From positions 310,001 to 374,000 of the forward strand of contig NBAY01000015.1 in the NCBI GenBank assembly GCA_002794775.1: 64,000 nucleotides of DNA. Reading direction: 5' to 3'. The notes beneath the pieces were generated by a model, which worked only from the letters and a program-made list of their open reading frames with translations, did no database searches and was not told where the DNA came from. Positions 22,756 through 33,049 of the stretch are shown piece by piece. Within the stretch, counting starts at the first letter, position 1; each line of letters starts with the position of its first letter. The DNA is from Porodaedalea pini. Lineage: Eukaryota > Basidiomycota > Agaricomycetes > Hymenochaetales > Hymenochaetaceae. Made by a program: the position numbers and the translations under genes.

Positions 22756-24342
22756 CTACTTGGCCTTATATAGCCTACTGAATTTCTAATTTCTTTACAT
22801 TCTGTCCAACCAGATGCCCTTCCATCTCCTTCCTATGTTTCAGGTGGCCGCAGCACTTGGCTGCTGCGGTGGGGATGTATGCACATGTACTCCATCCAAT
22901 GGTTTGCTCATGTTCTACAATTTAGACTGTGGGTGTGAGTCATGTGATGTCATGGCCTGCACACTCGGGTGAGTACATCACTGATTTGGTAGTTGGGCTC
23001 CCACGTTCTCCACATGCTTCAGTTTAATTAACTTCCTGCTTCTCCCATGTGCTTCTATATCAGGGCTTTGCTTCCCTGCTTCTCAAAGTGTCTTCCTCGG
23101 TTGTGGCACTGCATAGCCTATCGGGTGGCATTGCTGTGCTCGGGTGGTCATTCCTCCCATTCAAATCCATTGGGGATAACCATGTGGACCCATGGGTTAT
23201 TCTTGGATCGCCATTCAGTGTCAGGTCCACTCAGTGATAGGGCTGCTCCGCTGAGACATGTCTCCATTGTGAATGGTGGGTCATGTACTCCCAGGGCTAG
23301 GGTGATCTTGAATATTTGTCTCCCTGATACATGTTCGAATTCATATAGTGTAATCGTGCCTTGATGCTTTATGTCCCTGAGGTATACCCAGCAGTGCTTG
23401 AGTGCTGTCGTTATGTGTATTGGTACATTGTTCCCTTGTACTGGACTCGGGGTAGGTATTCGTATCATCATCTTGCAGTTCCTGCATTCTTCATGTGGCT
23501 CCTTATTGTATTGGATCACTGTATCCCATTTGTAGTTCTCCATGCCATGTTCTTCTTTACTGATGTGGACTTTATATGTCTTGGCATCTCAATAGTAGAT
23601 TGCCTGTCCTGTTTCAAAGTATGAGGATTGGCCTTCCCACTTGTGTGCTCGTAATGTGACATCCTGGTCCATTAGTCCTATTGTCTTGAGAAGTTCTGGG
23701 ACCTTCTGTGCTATGTTCTGTAGTAGCATGCACTTTGTGCATTGGGGATCAACCTCCATTGGTTGTCCTTTGCTTTCTTGATGTTTATGTGCCATGTCAC
23801 AAGGTGTGACAGTGTAGCGTGACTGTGACTGACGGATTTTTGCATAGGCAAGTATCCATCAAGATCAGGTGACCACGTAACCACGTGTATGATCAATGAT
23901 GATCTGCCTTGATCGACGTTTCCAAATGTGCAAAAATTTCCTTTCACATTCCATTTCCCAGGAATGTCGTCCTTGTTATAGTAGTATGATCACATGGCCA
24001 TTGAGTATATAGGTAGCTTGTTTGCCTGTATTGCCCCTTACCTCGATATTTGTTTAATCTACTGCACTTACTCTTGACATCATCATCTGCGACGCTTGTG
24101 TGTTTGACTCCTCCTCTCTTCACCTTGCACCTGCTGGCCATCGGTACCTACATCATTCGGCCTCCATCTATGCTGTTTGTAGGTGTGATGGCTAAGTGAT
24201 TGTTGAGTATGTGTTTGTACTCTAACACCTCTCACCTGAAACACACATAACTCATTCAGTAGCACACTCAGCCACAGAGGCTGATCTTATATCTGCAAAA
24301 TCCTGTATTCAGATGACAAGAATCGACCTTGAACATCAATAA
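22756..24342. other. Region between 5-kb element and transposase-like relic
   Basis: Apart from the minus-strand remnant at 23145-23795, no supported gene is seen here. Confidence 0.4.
23145..23795 (-). pseudogene. Open-frame remnant of an unknown protein
   Basis: One minus-strand frame is open from 23795 to 23145 apart from a single TGA at 23589-23591, giving about 216 residues. It holds two Cys pairs, CTKC near the N-terminus and ECRNC further on. The internal stop is TGA, matching the Arg-to-stop pattern of the neighbouring repeats, so this is probably a decayed repeat gene and not a host gene. I do not recognise the family. Confidence 0.4.
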
Positions 24343-24721
24343 CAACTCATCAATACTCAGAATCAACTGATTACTGACCTTCACACTTCCTCCTCACTAC
24401 AAGGACATTCAATAACCTCCTTGACAATTGAGCTTGATGAAATGAAGCTACAGCTGAATGAATCAAATAACTCACTGCAATCCATTTCTGACACTCTTGA
24501 AAAGGCTCTACATCACTCCAGACAGCTGAACTTACATGCTTGCACCTCTCAAATCTTGGCCAAGCATTTGAAGGCCATGATAGTATTGCTCAGGAACAGG
24601 CTATCATCAGCTCATGTACAAGCAGAAGAGAATAACAACAAACTCACCCTTGCTGAAGATAGACAGCTTGCTGCTCAATCTGAGGTTGGTACTTATCTTC
24701 AGTCACTCTTCACCATATGAG

Positions 24722-25190
24722 TGTTAGGCAGAGCTCTAGGAGAATCTCAGAGCAGGCAACCTCAATGCGCAGCACCTGATGGTGACACAGACATTGTCTG
24801 GGACTAGTCGTATCTCGAGCTTGCGGCACCTGATGGTGACGACGAAGTCTCGGGTGACTGGTTTACTCAGACTAGGTTGTCGCAGAGGTAAGAGGATTAA
24901 TATAAGACTAAACTAATACAAGGGAGACGAGTCTCACCTAGGTTGTCGTGGAGGTAAGAGGAAAAGCAGAACAAGGAGTTCATGCAATTCCTGAGACCTT
25001 ATATAGTGACAACCGTGAGACTATATTACCTAATGTTACCTAAGCAAACAGAATGGAATGAATGAAGGTCATGTGAAAAGAGTGTGGGAAATGATTGAAA
25101 AAGATGATTAATTATAATGAAAAGGAGTGATTAAAAGAAAAGAAATGATAAAAAGGAAAATAAAAGAAGGGAAAAGTTTGAATCCTGACA
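24722..25190 (-). repeat. 3' LTR of outer Gypsy element
   Basis: This 469-bp LTR matches 37565-38033. It is read on the minus strand and is bordered internally by a G-run polypurine tract at 25191-25207. Confidence 0.9.
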
Positions 25191-25207
25191 TTACCCCCCC
25201 CCTCAAG
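25191..25207 (-). other. Polypurine tract of outer Gypsy element
   Basis: On the minus strand CTTGAGGGGGGGGGTAA immediately precedes the LTR start TGTCAGG. This is the expected position of the plus-strand primer of an LTR retrotransposon and fixes the element's orientation. Confidence 0.75.
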
Positions 25208-26070
25208 GTTGGGCGTCCCAACCAACCAAGATCGCGGTCATCTGGCTCGGTGTCGACGAAGAGTGGATGGAGTCATTGGCAAGGAATATCGAGTTTTCAA
25301 GGAGCGCCGGGGTGTTTCTGATAGAACTCAGCGATCACCTCCTTTGTGTTCTCACCAAAGTCTGTCTCAGGCTGCCAAGTCGGTTCATTGTATCCGACTC
25401 ACTTGACGAGGTACTGCAGTTTTCCTCAATGCAGACGTGAGTCGATGACCTCCTCAACCTCGTATTCTTCCTCATTGTTGACAATCTCCGGTGGTGGTGG
25501 TGACTGCTGTTTCTGGCCTTTGAAGGCTGGTTCGACAGCGGGCTTTAGTAGAGCTTTGTTGAAGACGGGGTGGACCTTTTTCCATCACTTTGGGAGCTTG
25601 AGCCTGTACGCACTTGCTCCCACCTTGTCAACAATGTCGAAGAGACCATACCACTTGTCAGCAAGCTTCTTCGTTGGCGAGTCTGTACTGATGTTTCATC
25701 CGTCGAGGAAGACCTTGTCACCAGCCTGGTACTCCACCGATGTTCCTGCCGTTCGGTCATGGTAGTGCTTCAAGTCCTCCGCTGCCTTGACCAGGTTGTC
25801 CTTCACAATGTGATGAGTCTCCTTGATGTGCTTCGCAAATTCTTCTGCTGACATGTTGGCAGAGGAAGTTTGTACTGCATCAAAGCTCATAGGGTGACGT
25901 CCAGTGTTTGCATAGAAGGGAGACATCTTTGTCACTGAGTGTTCACGGTTGTTGTATGCAAATTCTACAAGGGGGAGCCAGTCCTTCCAGTCCGATTGTT
26001 GATGGTTAACAAAGAGCCTAAGGTACTGTTCGAGCTCTTGGTTAACGCATTCAGTCTGACCATCCGTCTG
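25208..26070 (-). pseudogene. Outer Gypsy integrase C-terminus and chromodomain
   Basis: Continuing the integrase that breaks at 33050, this part opens with TDGQTE, which is followed by C where the family has R. It then holds the integrase C-terminal region (AYNN.EHS, PF.ANTGRHP) and a GKLQYLVKWVGY-type chromodomain at about 25330-25420. TGA codons interrupt it at positions where Arg is usual, for example before GKLQYLV. The chromodomain would have targeted insertion to heterochromatin in an active element. Confidence 0.85.
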
Positions 26071-26515
26071 TGTCATGGACGCTTTTTAATTATTTTATTC
26101 TCTTATCATTTTCCCTTATCTTATTTTATCATATCTTATCCACTCATCACTAATCACACCTATTTCGACTTACTCATATCCATTACGCCTCTTTCTCACA
26201 CTTTCCTTATTCGCTGACTGATACTATGACGCTATTGTTCTACGAAGTTCCACGACATTTTTTCATCTATCTTTATGTAGTAGCTAATTCCCTGGTCCGT
26301 GCACAGCCGCTGCAGGGTATATAAGTAGGTAGTACTCCTGTACTTATCCCTTAGTTTCGACCTGGTCAATTCTACCTGGCTACGTCCAGAAACTGCCCCC
26401 TATCTCTGCGCTGTGTCAGCTCCCCCTGGCTCACCGCTCTCCCCCCTCTCTCTCCTTCTGACTGAGTTCCGCGCGACCCGGTTACCTCTTGTGTACCCGT
26501 AGTCCGTCGCTGACA
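26071..26515 (+). repeat. 5' LTR of inner Gypsy element
   Basis: The 445-bp LTR starts TGTCATGGACGC and ends GTCGCTGACA. A pyrimidine-rich U3-like part precedes a TATA box at 26318. Confidence 0.95.
26318..26325 (+). promoter_or_regulatory. LTR TATA box
   Basis: TATATAAG lies in the middle of the LTR, and the same site occurs in the 3' LTR at about 32852. It is the likely core promoter of the element. Confidence 0.6.
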
Positions 26516-27370
26516 CAAGGTCAAAACTCACCCCTACCACCTTGCGCATTCTCAGTCACCAACGCCAAGCTGGCTCTGAACATTCGCATCTCCTACCGAC
26601 AACAATCTCTCTACCGCGCTACCATCTACACCTTTACCTGTACCCCGCAAATCACTCTCACCATTGAACTCTTCTTACTATCTATCATCATCACTCTCAA
26701 CCCCCATCTTGTCCAACAACCTCAAAACCATCCACTACCTGTCCGTAACCCCGAACCCTAGACCAACATTCTTATCCGACGCGTCCGACGACTTGGACTG
26801 CGACCCCAACTACAATCGCTTCGACCCACACCTGTTCTCAGATCGATCTCACGTGCATCGATCAGGCCGATACGTTGTTAACTCTTTACCTTCATTATTA
26901 AACTCACTCGTTTCATAACCCACCGTCCTCTTTCTATTCGATCAACCAGCGCTCGTTTGAGAGGGGGTAACATTGAGTCCAACCCACTCAAGAGTAGCTA
27001 CCAGGCCTTGGGGGTGATCTTCGGAAAGGTCCCTTGGCGCCCGTTGGAGTCTTCACAGAGGAAGATCCGGGTTTGATCAGCAAGTGAAAGTCGACCACCA
27101 CATCAGGAGTTTTGTTACAGCGCTCAATCAGATCCGCAGGCGTCCACACCACCTGTCAGCTGGCAGTGTTGTTTCTGATTTGAGCTGGCTCCACACCCGT
27201 ACGCTCGACCGTCTGGATCAGCAGCACAGCGGTGGAATACACCACCGGAAGACACTGCCGATGCTGTCCTCGCACAACTACCACCACTGACCGACGACGA
27301 CCTAGTACACCTAGATGACGAGCTAGGAGCCCACCAACCACCCCACCCATCACCAACACCATCGCCTATC
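26516..27370 (+). other. Leader of inner Gypsy element
   Basis: About 850 bp lie between the 5' LTR and the gag ATG. I could not identify a confident tRNA primer-binding site next to the LTR end (CAAGGTCAAAAC). No supported coding frame is seen. Confidence 0.5.
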
Positions 27371-28456
27371 ATGGCGGAACCCCAAGCCCCGGTCGCGCCG
27401 GCGGCCGGAGCTCCGATGATCTCAAACGACATGATGCAGGAGATCATCAACGCGCTACATGGCCTGGGATTATTAGCAACCCCCACGCCAGCAGCTGCAA
27501 CAGCACCTGCCCCTCCACCAACAAGCCGCAGTGGAGGAAGACACATCGCCAAACCCGAGGCATTCAATGGGCGAGACTATAAGAAGTTCGAACGTGCCAT
27601 CACCCTTTACGTTGAAGCTAACGCAGAGGACTTCGTGAATGACAAGGACTACTTCCTTTTCGTGTTATCGTTCATGACGGAAGGCTCGGCCGCACTCTGG
27701 GCACAGAACTTCCTGGAAAGCATCAAAATGGACGGCTATCTGATCTTTTCCCTCATCAGTCGCCAGAAGTTCAATGAACAACTGGAGAAAGCGTTCGGAG
27801 ATCCGAATGAACGCATGAACGCCATGCAGAAATTTGACAGCTGGAAACACACCCGGGACATCACAGCCGACCAATTCTTCCAGCAGTTCGATATCTATCG
27901 CCGTGCAGCTGGATACAGTGACGACGCCAAAAATGACGACACCCTCATCCATAAACTGACAAAAGCTTTGGATAGAGAGATCGTATACCGGATCGAAATG
28001 AGTGACACAGTCCCAACCACGTACAAAGGTTGGCAAGAAAAAGCCATTCGATTTGACAACGCTAGACGTCAGATGAAAGCCATTGAACAAATGCGCGCTG
28101 CCCCGTCCAGACCTCAGGCACCCCCACCAAAACCTGCCCAGACATTCGCACCTAGAATCCCCAAAAGATGCGATGCCACCGGAGTCACATACGGAGGCAT
28201 GGGGAAGCCGATGGACGTCTCACTCGAAGAACTGAGGAAAGTGGGACTCTGCTACTACTGCAAGGAATCTGGGCATCTACAGAGGAATTGCCCAATGCAG
28301 AAAAAGGTGATAAGGGCTGTGTTGATGGGGATGGAACCCCGAGAGAGAAAAGTCTGGGCAGACGAGACCGCGACGCTCAAGGAGTCAGACTTTGCGGAGG
28401 AAGAAGAGGAGGCGCTCTTTGAGCAGGAGTTGGATTTTGCGGAGCCCCAGCAGTGA
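27371..28456 (+). CDS. gag: Gag polyprotein, inner Gypsy element
   Basis: The 361-residue frame is uninterrupted. The N-terminal part is Ala/Pro-rich, then a retrotransposon gag capsid region runs from about residue 60 to 235 (GRDYKKFERAI, ALWAQNFL, WKHTRDITADQF). A CX2CX4HX4C zinc knuckle (CYYC..H..NC) lies at about residues 294-307, and the tail is acidic. It would package element RNA in cytoplasmic virus-like particles. The stop at 28454 is followed within two bases by the pol ATG at 28459 in the -1 frame, so pol is probably made by frameshift or reinitiation. Confidence 0.93.
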   Translation: MAEPQAPVAPAAGAPMISNDMMQEIINALHGLGLLATPTPAAATAPAPPPTSRSGGRHIAKPEAFNGRDYKKFERAITLYVEANAEDFVNDKDYFLFVLSFMTEGSAALWAQNFLESIKMDGYLIFSLISRQKFNEQLEKAFGDPNERMNAMQKFDSWKHTRDITADQFFQQFDIYRRAAGYSDDAKNDDTLIHKLTKALDREIVYRIEMSDTVPTTYKGWQEKAIRFDNARRQMKAIEQMRAAPSRPQAPPPKPAQTFAPRIPKRCDATGVTYGGMGKPMDVSLEELRKVGLCYYCKESGHLQRNCPMQKKVIRAVLMGMEPRERKVWADETATLKESDFAEEEEEALFEQELDFAEPQQ

Positions 28457-28458
28457 AC

Positions 28459-31400
28459 ATGGCACTGACTGGGATAGGTTCAGTTTCAGTTTTTCAAACG
28501 GCCATTTTTGATAATTCTATGGACTCTGTAGATAATTTAGATAAAACACAAAAAAATGTAAAAAGCAATGTCACTCGCAAAAATATTCCTTCTGTTCCTG
28601 TACCAGTAGTTAGTAGTGTAGATATGCCTACATGTAACAACACTTCTGCCTCATCATCTTGTTCTACTCCTGTGTTAAAAAATCATGTAAAACCCTATTC
28701 CGAATCTTCTAATTCTATTTCTTCCTTGGCCGGAACTGAACCGAAATCCGTGAAAAATGAAAACTCATCGAAACAAGCTGAGAGGAAGTCCTGGAGAGAT
28801 CGCCCTGTCCCCTTTACTGCCCCATGGGTGGTACAGCGTCTCAAAAAGGATAAACTCGAAAGTGCTTTAACGACTCTCCGAGTGTGGATGAAACAGCAGA
28901 GGCATGCTGAAGCGAATGAAGAGACGGTGCGTCAAATCATTGCGCTAGAAGAATCAGATGCCGTGGCAGCCATTAGGGACCTGAGGGGTCCAAAACGGTT
29001 CGTAAGAGGGTCTCGAGGGCAACAGCTCATGGTACCGATTCTCCTCCAAACGACCGACACCGGTAACCAGTTCAAGGTAGACGCCCTACTAGACAGTGGC
29101 TGCACTGGCTCGTGTATCAACCGATCCTTTGTCGAAAAGCATCAGATCAGGACAAAAAAGACACCCATCCCAATCCGAGTCTATAATGCTGACGGCACAC
29201 TCAATAAGGACGGCTCGATCACAGAGTTTGTGGAAATGCGCATGACAATTAAGGATCATTTGGAACGCATCCACTTCGCAGTCACAGATCTAGGGAAAAC
29301 AGATGTGTTCATCGGACATGAATGGTTAAAGCTGCACAATCCCAACATCGACTGGCAAAAATCAATGATCGAATTTGATTGATGCCCCGATGTATACGGC
29401 TATATCCGTAGTCTAGAGGACATTGATGCCGACCCCGATGAAAACCTTGATCTGGTGGAACTTGAAGACGGCGATCAGCTCTTCCTCTTCGATTGGGACA
29501 GGTACATTAAGTCCGATCCGAGAAAAGCGCTGAAGGTCAGACAACAGGTGCTCGAGGAAATCCCAAACTATGTCAAAGAGTTTGCGGACATCTTCAGTGA
29601 ACAGGAATTTGATCAGTTACCAGAGAGATGCCCTTGGGATCATGCTATTGAACTCAAGCCGGGTTCAAAGCTCTCTGACTGTAAAATCTACCTGCTCAGT
29701 CCATCTGAACAGGTGGCACTGGACGAATTCCTCACCGAAAACTTGAGAACTGGCCATATTCGTAACTCTCAATCTGAGATGGCATCCCCCTTCTTCTTCA
29801 TAAAAAAGAAGGATGGCAAGCTTCACCCTGTACAGGATTATCGCCGGCTCAATGAGATGATGGTTAGGAACAAATACCCGTTACCTCTAATCCAAGAGCT
29901 CATCGACAAAACAAAACAGGCGAAATTCTTCACGAAGCTTGACATACGTTGGGGTTACAATAACATTCGGATTCAAGAGGGTGACGAGTATAAAGCCACC
30001 TTCAGGACAAACTGCAGTCTATTCGAACCAACAGTCATGTTTTTCGGTCTCACAAACTCACCAGCAACCTTCCAAGGATTCATGAACGAGATCTTCCGAG
30101 AACTCGTCAATGATGGACACGTCATAGTCTACATGGATGACATTCTGATCTTCGCACGAACTCGCGAACATCATGACAAACTCGTCCAACAAGTCCTGGA
30201 AGTGTTGCGAGCAAACAAGTTGTTCTTAAAGCCAGAAAAGTGCAGCTTCGCTCAAGAGACCATGAACTATCTTGGGCATATCCTCGGCAACGGACAGATT
30301 CGCATGGATCCAGCCAAAGTGGCAGGCGTAAAAGATTGGCCAGTACCTAAGAACAAGAAGGAACTACAGTCTTTCCTTGGGTTCTGCAACTATTACCGCC
30401 GCTTTATCCTAGCATTCAGTCATTATGCGAAGCCCTTGACAGTGTTGACCGGAGATGTAGAGTGGAAGTGGGAGGTGGAGCAACAGGAGGCCTTTGAACG
30501 TCTGAAGCAGAAGCTCTGTGAAGAACCCATACTCACAGTGCCTACTGATGACGGTCAATTTTGGGTGGAGGCTGATTCGTCGCATTTCGCTAACGGCGCC
30601 ATTCTGTCCCAATTCATTGATGGAAAGTGGCATCCAATCGCATACTGATCGCAAGCGCTTAGCCAAGCAGAGTGCAACTACGAAATCTACGACAAAGAGA
30701 TGTTCGCAATCATGTGTGCACTGGACGACTGGCGACAATATCTTCTAGGGGCAACGCAAACCTTTGAAATCTGGTCGGATCACCTCAACCTCCAGTACTT
30801 CCGAAAACCCCAGAAGATTAACCACTGACAAGCAAGATGGCTACAGGAGTTAGCGGACTACGACTTCAAACTGTTCCATAAACCAGGTGCCCTGATGACT
30901 AAGGCTGACCTCCTCTCGAGACGAGCGGATCATGAGAGGGGGGAGAACGACAATATCGACATCGTTTTGCTCAAGCCGGACCTATTTGTAAACAAAACAC
31001 TGCTAGAAGCGCTGGATGCAGACTTTGTTAAACAAATTAAAAGGGTACGAAACAACAGGGACAGAGCAATTGTGAAGGCGTTAGAGCGGAAGGAACGAGA
31101 ATGGGATGAAGAAGAAGGGTTGTTGATGTGGAAGGGCAGGATCTACGTGCCAAAAGACCATAAACTCCGAGAAGACATCATTCGAAACCATCACGACAGC
31201 ACGCTCGCAGGACACCCAGGACGCTACAAGACCCATGAGTTGATCACACGCAACTACTGGTGGCCGGGAATCCAATGAGATATTCGAATATATGTCGAAG
31301 GATGTGATGCATGCCAACGTACCAAGGCACACAGAGCGAAACCGCATAATCCTCTGAACCCGAACGAGATCCCGAAAGGTCCTTGGGAAATCGTCACGGC

Positions 31401-32487
31401 AGACCTGATTGGCGAACTACCCGAGTCCAATGGGCATAACGCAATCTGTGTCTTCATTGATAGGTTCAGTAAACAGGTGCATGCGATCCCTACCTCGGTG
31501 AGCATAACGTCGGAAGGAATGGCAAGACTCTACCGGGATCATGTCTTCAGGCTACACGGCATACCGCGCAAGTTTATTCATGACAGAGGATCACAGTTTG
31601 AGTCCAAATTCATGAACGAACTATACCGGTTACTGGGCATCGAGGGAAACCCATCAACGGCATATCACCCACAGATGGATGGTCAGACAGAACGGATAAA
31701 CCAAGAGATTGAACAGTACCTTTGTCTCTTTGTTAACCACCACCAGTCGGACTGGGTGGAATGGCTTGCGCTAGCGGAATTCGCGTATAACGACAAAAAA
31801 CAAATGTCGACAGGAGCGTCACCCTTTTTCGTCAACCATGGGAGACACCCATATAAGGGCACGAATCCTAGACGCGAATCGACCAATGAGTCCGCTAAGC
31901 AGTTTGCCGACCGGATGGCCAAGATCAGGGAGGAAACCGAATCGGTGTTAAAGCATGCGGCCGAAACCATGAAGCGCTTCTATGACAGGACAAAGGGAGA
32001 ATCCATCAAGTATAAACCTGGGGAAAAGGTCATGCTCGAAGGAACTCACTTAAAGACAGATCGTCCTATGAAGAAGTTGGGAGATAAGCGCTATGGACCT
32101 TTCATCGTTGAAAAGAAAATCGGCACGTCAGCATATAGGCTTAAACTTCCACGTACATGGAAAAAAGTCTATCCGGTTTTCAATGAAGTGCTCCTCTCCC
32201 CATACCACGAGCCGCAGTATACGTTGCAGAAGCAAGATCCTCCACCCCCACCCGAGATCATTGATGATGTGCCGGAATATGAGGTCGAAAAGGTTGTCGA
32301 CTCCAAACTTGTATGAGGGAAACTCAAATACCTCGTACATTGGAAAGGGTATCCGAACGAAGAACGCACCTGGGAGCCAATTGAGAATTTGACAAACTCT
32401 CAAAAAGCCATTGACAAATTTCATAAATCGACTCCCAGTGCTCCTCGTACCCTCAACACCCTAGAGATGTCACAGCTGAAGTTCTGA
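28459..32487 (+). pseudogene. pol: Pol polyprotein, inner Gypsy element (five TGA stops)
   Basis: One frame runs the whole length, broken only by TGA at 29380, 30646, 30826, 31276 and 32314. Domains in order are protease (LLDSGCTGSCIN, about 29085-29120), RT with intact YMDDILIF (about 30130), RNase H (IEADSS-like at 30567, YEIYDKEM), the H-H zinc region of integrase (HHDSTLAGHPG), the integrase core (ADLIGELP, IDRFSK, IHDRGSQF and QTERINQEIEQYL, with the D,D,E residues in place), and a C-terminal chromodomain (KYLVHWKGYPNEERTWEP, 32326-32380). At each stop the family normally has arginine, so single CGA to TGA changes explain all five. Confidence 0.95.
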
Positions 32488-32590
32488 CCCATATTTGAAA
32501 TGATGGAGCCTGAGGGACAGGAAGGAGTGGCACAGTGGTGGGCCGGTAAGTTCCAGGGTAGGGAACAAGGATGATCGGGACGCTCGCCTT

Positions 32591-32604
32591 GAAGGGGAGG
32601 GTCA
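32591..32604 (+). other. Polypurine tract of inner Gypsy element
   Basis: GAAGGGGAGGGTCA lies directly before the 3' LTR start TGTCATGG. Confidence 0.7.
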
Positions 32605-33049
32605 TGTCATGGACGCTTTTTAATTATTTTATTCTCTTATCATTTTCCCTTATCTTATTTTATCATATCTTATCCACTCATCACTAATCACACCTATTTC
32701 GACTTACTCATATCCATTACGCCTCTTTCTCACACTTTCCTTATTCGCTGACTGATACTATGACGCTATTGTTCTACGAAGTTCCACGACATTCTTTCAT
32801 CTATCTTTATGTAGTAGCTAATTCCCTGGTCCGTGCACAGCCGCTGCAGGGTATATAAGTAGGTAGTACTCCTGTACTTATCCCTTAGTTTCGACCTGGT
32901 CAATTCTACCTGGCTACGTCCAGAAACTGCCCCCTATCTCTGCGCTGTGTCAGCTCCCCCTGGCTCACCGCTCTCCCCCCTCTCTCTCCTTCTGACTGAG
33001 TTCCACGCGACCCGGTTACCTCTTGTGTACCCGTAGTCTGTCGCTGACA
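32605..33049 (+). repeat. 3' LTR of inner Gypsy element
   Basis: Same length as the 5' LTR, with three transitions by eye. Confidence 0.95.

Larger units (their letters stand above)
26071..33049 (+). mobile_element. Inner Ty3/Gypsy chromovirus (plus strand), nested
   Basis: Two 445-bp LTRs (26071-26515 and 32605-33049) differ at only 3 positions in my alignment, all transitions. The exact 5-bp duplication GTCTG flanks the element (26066-26070 and 33050-33054). It sits within the integrase reading frame of the outer element; removing it restores the STAYHPQTDGQTE motif order. Internal layout is leader, gag (27371-28456), pol (28459-32487), PPT (32591-32604). Five TGA codons in pol make this copy defective. 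Confidence 0.97.

Noticed and set aside
27124..27567. 147-codon minus-strand frame in the inner Gypsy element
   Set aside because: It is the antisense shadow of the gag leader and N-terminus.
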